From Lentinula raphanica (lineage: Eukaryota > Basidiomycota > Agaricomycetes > Agaricales > Omphalotaceae), in the NCBI GenBank assembly GCA_027919835.1, contig JANVFP010000009.1:1178001-1242000 (forward strand): a DNA stretch of 64,000 nucleotides, in the 5' to 3' direction. The notes below the pieces were generated by a model. It did no database searches and was not told where the DNA came from. It saw only the letters and a program-made list of their open reading frames with translations. Of the stretch, positions 55,868 to 64,000 are shown piece after piece. Position 1 is the stretch's first letter. The number at the start of each line of letters is the position of its first letter. Both the position numbers and the translations under genes were made by a program.

Positions 55868-56432
55868 TTAATCCCAGTTTAAATATTCATTTTTTGACTG
55901 AGTGGATTAGTGCCCCGCTGTTATGCAAAACAGGCCTCAGGCACTTGCCCACTTGTTATGCATAAAACCTACAGCTACAGGTGCTTCCAGTTGATATTTG
56001 GATTTACTTTCCGAAGCCAGGGTAACCCAAGGATTATGTCGTCTGATCCTAGGTTAGTGACTAAGTATTCAAGAAGCTGTGGCATGTTCTGATCTATTGT
56101 AGAAAGAAGTCGTGCCGAATGAGTAATTTTCCCTGCTGTGTTTGGTGTACCATCAATATTGTAAAGAATGATTGGTTTTGGAAGAGGTCGAGTAATGATT
56201 CGATGTTGATCTATAAAGCGCTGGTGTATAAACAGTCCAGTTGCTCCAGAGTCAATCATTGCTGCGCTGTTTGTACTCTTGAATCTGCCTTGTAACTTAA
56301 TCGGAACACGGAAGTGAGAAGAATCACTTGATTGCATAGAACCGATGGTACACGAGGAAACAGATTGATAGATAGAAGACGATTTAGAGTACAATTCAGG
56401 GAACCAGGCGGCAGCCGTGACAGGTTCCCACT

Positions 56433-57662
56433 TTAAAAATTCTGGCGCAATTCAGAAATCTGATCAGCCAATGTTTTCTGATTAGCTGTCAGCTGCTGGA
56501 GAATCTGGGAAAAGTCTGGCAAGGTTGGCGCAGTGGTAGCAGCTATGCTAGAGGTGGAGGATCCAGCAGTGGCAGCTGTTCTTTGGCTTGGTCGAGGGTA
56601 GCCCAAGAACTTTCGACGGCAAACATTGGCTAGATGTCCTGTGTATCCACAGTAGTCACATACGTCTCGTTCATGATGCCCATCTGCCCTGCGATGATTC
56701 TGTGATCCACATCCATAGCATCTTCCAGCCATGAATTTTCGATAATCATCAGGGGATCGTCCAGTGGAAGTAGCATCTACATCCATGGCATTTGGATCAC
56801 GGGCAGGAGCAAATGGAATGGCGTGGAAAGCACTGGTGGAGTTAGGGACTCGAGAAGGGGTGGTGATACTTTGTCCCCTTTCTTTAGCACGTTCGATTTG
56901 GCGATTGTCAATGCGCATGGCTTCCTGGATAAGACCGTCCAAGATACCAATGTTATCTTCATCAGTGTACACCAATCCATCCTTGACTCGGTTGGATAGA
57001 TGCTGATAAAAACGGTCTCGGAGGTCTGGGTCGGAATATCCAGTACGGCTTGCATGCTGTTTGAATGCTGCTGCATAGGCTGCAACTGTATTCTTTCCTT
57101 GCCATAACCCTTTGAGTGCTTCCTTAGCATCTACTACAGGGTTGACCGTTTCAAAGCAAGCTTTGAAGGCTTCCTTGAATAGATTCCAAGTGGGGTAAAT
57201 AAAGGAAGCACCTGCTACATTGTTGTTGACATTGCTGATGTTTTCGGAGATTGGAGTGGCCCAGATAGCAGCATCTCCTTCGAGAAAGGAGATAGCAGAT
57301 TTGATCCGTTCCTCATTTTTGCCTCTGAGTGATGAGATCCCCTGGGACCAGAGTTCAAATGCTGCCATGAAGCGTCGAGCATCATCACTCCATTTCCCAT
57401 CATAGGGCTGGGGTTTGCTAATACTTTTACTGGTGCCCATATTACTTGCAATATCTGTAACTGTTGTCTGAAGTGCCTGCTGCTGTTGTGCAAGCTGGTG
57501 AATGATGTCTGCGATCTGTTGAATGCTTGCCATTGTAGAAGAATCAACTGGTTCGGATTCTGTGGTGTCAGGTTGTTGAGTTTCAGGTATATTGTCGCTG
57601 TCTGAGTCCGAGTCTGATTCTGATTCTGATTCTGATTCTAATGGAGTGATGGAAGTAGGCAC
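56433..57662 (-). CDS. gag: E3 Gag
   Basis: 409 residues from MPTSITPLES. There is an acidic Ser/Asp/Glu run at residues 8-25, then a retrotransposon capsid domain (AAIWATPISENISN, FKEAFKACFETVNP, RFYQHLSNRVKDGL). Two Cys/His knuckles follow near residues 310-345: CYGCGSQNHRRADG and the canonical CDYCGYTGHLANVC. It ends with a coiled coil (LQQLTANQKTLADQISELRQ). The stop TAA follows AAT TTT, and pol continues in the -1 frame without a stop. The packaging protein appears intact. Confidence 0.88.
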   Translation of the reverse strand: MPTSITPLESESESESDSDSDSDNIPETQQPDTTESEPVDSSTMASIQQIADIIHQLAQQQQALQTTVTDIASNMGTSKSISKPQPYDGKWSDDARRFMAAFELWSQGISSLRGKNEERIKSAISFLEGDAAIWATPISENISNVNNNVAGASFIYPTWNLFKEAFKACFETVNPVVDAKEALKGLWQGKNTVAAYAAAFKQHASRTGYSDPDLRDRFYQHLSNRVKDGLVYTDEDNIGILDGLIQEAMRIDNRQIERAKERGQSITTPSRVPNSTSAFHAIPFAPARDPNAMDVDATSTGRSPDDYRKFMAGRCYGCGSQNHRRADGHHERDVCDYCGYTGHLANVCRRKFLGYPRPSQRTAATAGSSTSSIAATTAPTLPDFSQILQQLTANQKTLADQISELRQNF

Positions 57663-58022
57663 AAGCGCAGGGGATGCTCTGGAACTAGGGTTGGATGATC
57701 GTCCAACTCTAAGGGGTATGGGGGATGGTGCAACAGGTGGTTCTGGGGAATGTGTAAATAACGCTCTGAATCATAATCAAGTTCGAGTGGAAATGTGTAT
57801 CGATTGGGACAAGGATTTTCGTCACAGTGTTCCCAGCTGTCAGAGTTAGTTGACCAATGTACGTCACAGTGGTCAGTGGAATCAAATGCGTGGGTGTAGT
57901 TGGAACAATCTGTGAAGGCTCCAAAGGTAGGCGTGATGACAGAATAAGATGGAGGATCGGATATGTCCGATTTCCACACGCCTCGTAGGATCAGTTACAA
58001 GAGCTGATGGTACGAGTAAGCG

Positions 58023-58032
58023 ATCTCGACCT
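58023..58032 (-). promoter_or_regulatory. E3 primer-binding site, complementary to its own RNA start
   Basis: Two bases after the 5' LTR the minus strand reads aggtcgagat. This is the exact complement of atctcgacct, the predicted first ten bases of the E3 RNA (58260 down to 58251), 35 bases after the TATA box. This is the arrangement used for self-priming by Tf1-type elements; no tRNA end was recognised here. Confidence 0.65.
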
Positions 58033-58034
58033 AA

Positions 58035-58721
58035 TGTCCCGAAGGAGTTAGCACAGAAGGATGACACGAGCACAAGCACAAGCACAACCCTATACAGGGT
58101 AAGGGGGAGGTTGATCTCAGCAGCAGTGAGGGCACAAAGGGCCAATCACTAGGGCTTCAGAAGGAAAAGACAAGCTAGTTCCCAATGACCAAGTTAGTAG
58201 TATTGAGTGTGAGTAGGATACAAATACGAACCTAGTTCCCAATGACCAAGAGGTCGAGATAGGGAACCAGGAGTCTAGCTACAGTGGTATTTATACTGAG
58301 TGAAACAATAAGTACCCAAAGCAGTATTGAAGATGAACAGCGTGAGTGAAGAAGATTGGAAAATACAATAATGCGAGAATGTAAAAGGTGTAGTGCGAGA
58401 ATGTGAAAGGTGAAGAGCGAATGAGAATGGTTGGAAAGATAAGGAGTAGTGACAGCGCGAGAGACAGATATGAAGAACAATAACACAAGGACTATAGTGC
58501 GAGAATGGAAGGAAGAATGGTGACAGAACGCGAGAGGAGGATGATAAAGCATGAGAAGAGGATTGATAATGAAGCAGGAGGTGTGATTGATAATGAAGCA
58601 GGAGGTGTGATTGCTAATTGTAGTGAGTCATGAAGAACGATCAGGTGGTAGCAAGGACATATGATGCAAAAAGGAATGCATGTGATAAGGAAAAATGACA
58701 CACATGTCAGATGTCACGACA
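58035..58721 (-). repeat. E3 5' LTR (intact)
   Basis: Minus-strand reading starts at 58721 and ends at 58035. A TATA box (tataaata, 58288-58295) sits 35 bases before the predicted RNA start at 58260. It contains a tandem copy of a 24-base unit (gaagcaggaggtgtgattga... near 58570-58617) that is single in the other LTR. Confidence 0.9.
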
Positions 58722-58726
58722 CTTGG

Positions 58727-60888
58727 TCGGGGAGTCCTTCAAGACAAAGCCACCTCTGATATGAGCTATCAAGGGATTATCAACTTAGTTTTCAATGCCT
58801 AACGGCCAACTGAGTATGATACTGCACCGAGACGAGCTTAGAACCAATAGATCTATTCGTATTACCAGTGGGGATGGATTATTCAAGGCCCAGACTCAAC
58901 AGATCTGTTCACTTAGATCGAGTTTCGGGATGGATCAGGTCGCAGGAATGTGACTAAACGGAGAAACAACCAAAGTGTATCATCCCAGTTACATGTGGAC
59001 GTTTCCTAAATGGGAAATAGACGCCTGAGATGTACAGCTTTGACCAGGAGTGTTGCAAGGGTAGATCTTTCGACTTCACCGTTGTTAAACCTCTGGATCT
59101 ATTCGATATATGCATATCGTTGGAAAGCTAGAAGCCAAACGAACCTATTGGGACAGGTTTCCCCCCTTTTATATGTACTCCCATTCAGTTGGAGAGGCAT
59201 ACAACCATTCACATAGCGGAATCAAATGAGGAAACGTTTGAGTTACCTGTGCAGGAGCTTATCCGTGCCCTTTAACCACCAGCATGTGGATGGACGCACA
59301 GACCAGGTCCGGATTTGAAGGTCAGGCAACTAGATCTCGACGAAGGACCACCAGAAATGGACATTTTACTTGTTTTTATCCTTTTACTCTCTGTTTCTCT
59401 GGTGTTTGTATCGTTTCTCGTCCTATCTTTCCTTATTTGTATCAGATCTCGGACTCCGTTCTCTCAAATCTATAGATCTATTCCATAAAATAGTAAACTG
59501 GTTACAGATCTCTTCGTAGAAGTACTTAAGGACGTAGCCTACAAAAATATAGTTCAGGTTTTGTGCCCAGTTTCTCTGACTAGCTAACCTTTGCTCTCAT
59601 ACGTGAGGAGTAAAGGCTTTGTAAGCCGGGCGGTCTTCGAAAGTGGTTGTGAAATCCTCATCTCGTTAGGCCTGATATCTTGTCAGTTGATAAAGTCTCA
59701 GCTAGATTTGAATCGAAGGTAGACTCCTATTGTGGAGATACAGAGGACTTGGTTCTCGGTTGTTCCAAGTGAGCGTTCAGAGTTTCGGTGGCTCTGTTCA
59801 AGCAGACATGTGGTGATCGGTGATCCATACGAGCTGTGGAAGGTTTCCTGTGATCAGTGATCAGTAGATCTTCAACCTGGTTCTGTTAGTATTTGTGTGG
59901 TCATAAAGTCTGATCTATACGAGTTCTCTCGTTCCTTGTAAACCCTTTGAGTGGATCACTCACCCCCTTCAAGTCCAGATCAAAAGATCTGTACTTCCGT
60001 GTCACTTCGCTCTGTTGACCTGTATTGCGGATCCAGTAGATCTTTTAAGACTACCAGTTCGTTCTAAGGTATAAGATCGTGCGGAATCTCTGACAACGCC
60101 CCACACCTCGCTTAAATACATTTGACAAACGACATAAGAAGTATATTGGTGATCAGTGTTCAGTGATAAAGTCACTAGGTCATTAGATCTATCCAACGAA
60201 GCATTAAATTGCACCCTTCATATCCTCGTTACCGGTAAAAGAGATAAGCATGTCATGAAGGATGAGGTGAATATATCCACTGAGATGGTGAAAAAGGAAG
60301 GAATCTACAGGTGACAATAAAGATATTATCATCGAAGCAGTGATAGGAGGTGGGGTCGTGGTATGCGGGTGGCCCATGGGTTACTGGTCAAACTCGAAGA
60401 TGTCATTGAAGGCTGCTCTAGATTTGGAGCCATCTTCATTGTACACTTTCTAGAGCGATTTCTGTGAGCGAGAATGCTCCTTACGCGTCCAGAGACATTG
60501 GAAGGTTGATGAAGTTGCTCCAGCTACCCGTTTGCCAGACAGACTATGCTTGCATGGCAATGCATGTGCTACCAGTGTCAAGTTCGCAAAGACCGCAGGC
60601 TACGGAAACACCGGGACCATTGTATTTCTGATTCATGGGTTTCTTTGGGCAGGCATATGCATAAGTTCTATTCGTACTAAGTTGAACACAATTTCAGAGC
60701 TCACCAGCGCGTAAAGCGTAGCACACATGTCTCTAGCTGAATGACAGACTGACATCACAGAGTCAATCAGACACCATGGCTGATCGAGATACTGGAATCG
60801 TAATGCGGCCTGAGGTTGTTGGTTGGCGTATGCAGCAGTTTCGTAGAACCTCTCAGACTCTCGCAAAGATTGAGATCATCCTGGCTCC
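58727..60888. other. Gene-poor right flank with AGATCT-rich stretch
   Basis: No gene supported. The palindrome AGATCT occurs eleven times between 58849 and 60190 (first bases 58849, 58901, 59063, 59332, 59444, 59474, 59506, 59866, 59985, 60038, 60185), many inside a wider tAGATCTatt/gtAGATCTtt context. Confidence 0.6.
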
Positions 60889-60890
60889 TA

Positions 60891-61367
60891 TGGTGCAGTT
60901 CACCTAGAGACCTCAGCGCTTAAACCGTGGGAAAGTCATGTGCAGCGGCGAGTTGGCTTCACCTCCACCCCACCTCCAGCTTCATCCAACAAAAAATGTA
61001 AATTCCAAGTAGTTATGTGTGTACAGTGTAGTATACTCAGCTTATCAGCAGTCTCTGATGCTGGATCCAGTGAAGATAACCAGCTTGCAACTGTTGCAGG
61101 GCCCTCTCCACTGCAATCTATAGAGTAAGAAATGATGTAATGCTTACTATATATGTTGATTTTGAATTGAGTACGTAATATGCACGTGATATCGGCGAGT
61201 TTGATGGTGAAATTTTGACTAAATTTAAGAATTTAAGGAAAGTGTTTTAGGAACTCGATAGTACTTCTCAAATACAGTCTTTTCATGGAGTGTCAAAGTG
61301 TACATGATAAATCTGAGGGACTAGTTAGCATTTCAAGATATATGTGGTCTTTAGGTGAACTGCACCA
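60891..61367. mobile_element. Small TIR element with TA target duplication
   Basis: 477 bases with inverted ends tggtgcagttcacctagagacc (60891-60912) and its near-complement ggtctttaggtgaactgcacca (61346-61367), flanked by TA at 60889-60890 and 61368-61369. No transposase frame inside. The TA duplication points to a Tc1/mariner-type MITE. Confidence 0.75.
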
Positions 61368-61369
61368 TA

Positions 61370-63178
61370 CAATTCCCGGAATGAGTCAGGTTAACATGAT
61401 CCAACAGCTACTAGAATAGCCCCAACGTCAAAACAGGCTTGCCGCTCGAGAGGTTGATTTGTGAGGATATAGCAGGCTGATCTGGGCGCGAAGAAGATGT
61501 CCGAAGAATGTCTTGCAAATCGCTCAAACCGTGGTCTGTGAATGCGAAAAAGCAGAAATGTTGTTGGAGTGGCACGCGTACGGCCGCGACGAGTTGACCG
61601 TTACTATTAGCGCCGTAACCTCAGTTAGTGACCGTGGAAAAATCTTCAGCTCTGTCCGCAACGACAAGCATAACACTGTGTATTCCCCACAAGCCTTGTT
61701 AATTGTGTCGTTCCTTTCACTGCCGAATCGCACCTGTGCCTTCCAGCAACATATCCAATGCCATACTGCCCCTTGAAGCAGCGACAAAGCCCATCAGGGA
61801 CTTGGGTGTGAATGTAGAACCGCGAACACGTCTTGCGCAATACTTCCCCTTACTTCTCGCATTCCTCGATTTTGTCTCTGTATCCAACATCTGCTCCTGG
61901 AAAACTCCACCACACCTAGGTCAGAAATGTTCAAAATGCTGCTCAGCCCAAGGAAGAATCGAGGAAAGAGGAAGGTGATCCGAGAAGACCTTGCAATTGG
62001 GTTCAGGGAAAGTCACAAAGTACATGTGCTTTCTCCACTGACGCTCTCTTACTCTATCCACACACCTTTGCACAGATCAGGACCTCGTCTTTCAACGCAA
62101 TTGCATTAGCGTCTCATTACTCACTCACTGAAGCAATCGCTAGCGTCGAGAATATCCAACTCCAAGGGCTCAGATACGCTTGTCTAGTCAATGATCAAGA
62201 AGGTTGTTGATATGCTCTCAAATCACAATACATTTCCTATCGAGAGGTGGGATCGAGAGTCACCATGTTTCTGATGTTCTCTTCTCCATCTTCCCTCTAT
62301 TCCTTAGATAGGTCATTCTCCGTGCCGTACCCCATCCGACTCCGTCGAAACCAACGCCAAGACCCACGATCGCAAGCGGCTGTTTCTCCTCTGACCAACT
62401 ACAACAGGGTCTAGCAACTATCATACGAGGAGGTCGAACATCATGGGTCTGCCAACGTTCAAGATACTGTTATATGAAAGCATTGCGCATGCCTCATCTC
62501 TCAAGGAGAAACGCGATGGGAGTGCTCGAGCATATGTCACTCGGATGAAGGTATGTTGTACCTAGTTCGAATTCATTCATAAGACCAAGGTTGAGCACAT
62601 GTAGCTAGGATAGATCAAGGAATTTCATGAATAACCCACTTTTGCTCCTCCGAAACCGATCTCGATGCCAAGTTGTCCAAGAAAGGTGCCAATAACCACC
62701 TCACCCTCCCAACGCATCATCTGGCTTCATTATCTCGGCCATGGGATGCACCCAGGCCGATCTCATGCAAACCCATCAATTGCTTGCAGCTGACTTCAAC
62801 TCTACCGATTTTTGGAACACCATTGGCGCTCATCCTCGTATTCACTCAGTGTGCTATGTTTGACCTTCGTTGATGACTTGCAAGGCGAGTGGGTAGATCT
62901 GATGAGAGAAGGGAGGAACAGGCTCGTAAAAATGGATCTGCGTGGGGTCATCTGCCATCTCAAATGTTGAGGCCAAGTCCAAGCCTCGACATCCAGCCTT
63001 CTTTCTCTGCATTGAGGCTCAAGCACCAGGAAGTTGACATTCGCTGAAGGTAACTAGATTACAGGCTTTTGTGTTTCCTAGTTCCAAATGGATCCATTTT
63101 CCAGAAGTACTTAGGTAGTTCGATAATAAAAGTCATTTACATTGATACTTGTACGGACTTTCAGAATGGGACAAATAT
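61370..63178. other. Intergenic, no confident gene
   Basis: One short exon-like stretch at 62443-62550 (ATG, then LPTFKILLYESIAHASSLKE, ending at a gtatgtt donor) could not be joined to further exons. Nothing else was recognised. Confidence 0.4.
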
Positions 63179-64000
63179 TCACACAAATGTTGTAGTGGAT
63201 ATGAGATCCTCGGTGTTCTGGTTACGAGGTGTGATAGAGGCCTTGTATGGTTTGGGATGACTTTGAAAGAGGGTACGGTGAGCTCGGAAGCGGTAGTTTG
63301 GTGAACAGACCACATACCTGAACATACCGGTAGTATACTCTCCTGGTATATCAATCTCATCACCATTCACATCTATTGCCTTGCCTAGCGTAAGTGTGGC
63401 AAGAACAGAAACGACGGCAAGCCAGACTGTATTATCAGCCATGTATCTTCCAGCACATATTCTGGTGAATATGTCTGGATCAGTTTTTGCAGGATTGAAG
63501 ATATGTAGACGTCGGTCGACACACCGTCGCCCAAATCCAAAGGCGGTGATTTTGTTGATGTTTTTGAAAGGCCCGCCGGGGCTCTCGAGGTGACGTCCAG
63601 GTAAGAACTCATCTGGGTTACAGTAGATCTCCTCGTCTCTGTTCATGGCCCTAGCAAATGATCAGCTTCATTCGAGCAGAAGCTCATCGAGAGAGTTCTC
63701 GACGCACCATATGTTTGAAATCACAAGACATCCTGACAGCCAAATTGTGATATGGTCCATGGGACCTCTATACATGGAGCAGGAATAACGCAGAATGCTC
63801 ACCTTTGGGTATATGATAGCCATGGTAGAAATCATCATTCATGGAAGTGTGGGGTACGCCTGAACCATTCTCACCTACTGAGAATCTAAGGCCATTCATG
63901 ACACTCACCATTAGGTATAGGTGGGTGCAATCGCATAACTTCTCGATATATAGCTTCAACATATGGCAGTGATGAACGATCTTCGAATGTGGGCAATCGG
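63179..64000 (-). CDS. Cytochrome P450 (3' part; 5' end beyond window)
   Basis: Minus-strand exons read back from the right edge. The K-helix region (VEAIYREVMRLHPPIPN) is followed by GVPHTSMNDDFYHGYHIPKG, then CLVISNIW, then exon 63525-63650 (AMNRDEEIYCNPDEFLPGRH ... AFGFGRR), exon 63318-63461 (ICAGRYMADNTVWLAVVSVL) and exon 63179-63260 (SHPKPYKASITPRNQ ... stop TGA). The ExxR motif (EVMR), the PERF-like FLPGRH and the heme loop FGFGRRICAGRY with the axial Cys are all present. The sequence and intron positions differ clearly from the tandem P450s at 23-33 kb, so it belongs to another family, resembling the OrdA-like P450s common in agaricomycetes. Substrate unknown. Confidence 0.88.

Larger units (their letters stand above)
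55360..55983. mobile_element. Non-autonomous TIR element inside E3 pol
   Basis: 624 bases with imperfect inverted ends of about 65 bases: left cagctgaggctgtaac then ttctatgcataacat..., right end reversed cacctgtagctgtagg then ttttatgcataacaa..., both continuing to a gcataacag(t/c)ggggca block. The direct repeat cttccag flanks it at 55353-55359 and 55984-55990 (an 8-base duplication with one mismatch would fit hAT). The motif ttatgcataaca recurs several times near both ends. The interior holds CCCCTAA arrays and a palindrome but no gene. Confidence 0.78.
51990..56432 (-). pseudogene. pol: E3 Pol, split by an inserted TIR element
   Basis: The protease part lies at 55984-56432 (active site AAMIDSGATGLFIH, then DDIILGLPWLRKVNPNINW). 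The rest lies at 51990-55359: reverse transcriptase ([13 protein letters not shown]), RNase H ([12 protein letters not shown]), integrase zinc finger ([12 protein letters not shown]...CDVCQRK), DDE motifs ([33 protein letters not shown]) and a C-terminal chromodomain ([18 protein letters not shown]). The 624-base insert at 55360-55983 separates protease from reverse transcriptase. The downstream frame now opens inside the insert (ATG at 55448), so a protease-less Pol of about 1150 residues could be made, but the polyprotein cannot. Confidence 0.88.
34207..58721 (-). mobile_element. E3: Ty3/Gypsy LTR retrotransposon (outermost of the nest)
   Basis: LTRs TGTCCCG...CACGACA (plus-strand reading) lie at 58035-58721 (687 bases, intact) and at 34207-34607 plus 51731-51989 (660 bases, interrupted by E1). 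The whole is flanked by the 5-base duplication cttgg at 34202-34206 and 58722-58726. The element reads on the minus strand with the order gag, protease, reverse transcriptase, RNase H, integrase, chromodomain, so it is a chromovirus. The LTR copies differ by a 24-base tandem duplication, a 3-base indel and a few substitutions, so E3 is older than E1 and E2. Its own sequence without insertions is about 6.8 kb. Confidence 0.93.

Overview
The window looks like nuclear DNA of a filamentous basidiomycete, most likely an agaricomycete. The genes are split by many 45-80 base GT-AG introns. They include a family-1 UDP-glycosyltransferase, small Zn2Cys6 regulators, a calpain-like protease, a URC1-type GTP cyclohydrolase II and a tandem array of microsomal P450s. 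The mobile elements are Ty3/Gypsy chromoviruses and non-autonomous DNA transposons. No bacterial, organellar, CRISPR, rRNA or tRNA feature was seen. All exon structures were read by eye and checked only for reading-frame continuity.

Layout. 1-1105: end of a UDP-glycosyltransferase gene (minus strand, cut by the window edge). 4080-6174: two small Zn2Cys6 genes, tail to tail. 7448-10653: a 1030-aa Ser/Arg-rich, probably nuclear protein. 10999-13796: a 12-exon calpain-like protease (minus) whose start and promoter have a diverged tandem copy next door. 14560-15460: decayed partial copy of the URC1 gene. 16034-16538: long-TIR MITE with a 9-base target duplication. 17249-18204: secreted protein with an in-frame stop. 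18800-20655: URC1-like GTP cyclohydrolase II (minus). 23118-33409: three intact tandem P450 genes plus a relic of a fourth. 34207-58721: a four-part nest of mobile elements. 58727-63178: gene-poor DNA with a small TA-flanked MITE and an AGATCT-rich stretch. 63179-64000: end of another, unrelated P450 (minus).

The nest is the most notable part. Element E3 (Ty3/Gypsy, minus strand, 34207-58721) has a CTTGG target duplication. Its left LTR was hit by element E1 (plus strand, 34608-51725, GAAAG duplication). The 3' LTR of E1 was in turn hit by E2 (minus strand, 42491-51182, GATTG duplication), a close relative of E1. The pol gene of E3 is also split by a 624-base TIR element carrying CCCCTAA telomere-like repeats. 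E1 and E2 keep intact gag and pol and look recent.

E1 and E2 share four features. (1) A third, spliced gene lies antisense between pol and the 3' LTR, with its own TATA box; it encodes a coiled-coil protein with a Zn2Cys6-like cysteine cluster. (2) CCG-N-CGG heptamers are dense across the element, including four per LTR, which is the kind of CGG-triplet site such clusters bind. (3) Primer-binding sites complement the predicted 5' end of the element's own RNA, as in Tf1-type self-priming. (4) A perfect 11-bp hairpin lies just past the gag stop, where pol is in the -1 frame. That the antisense gene is an element-borne regulator acting on the CCG-N-CGG sites is a hypothesis, not something the sequence proves.
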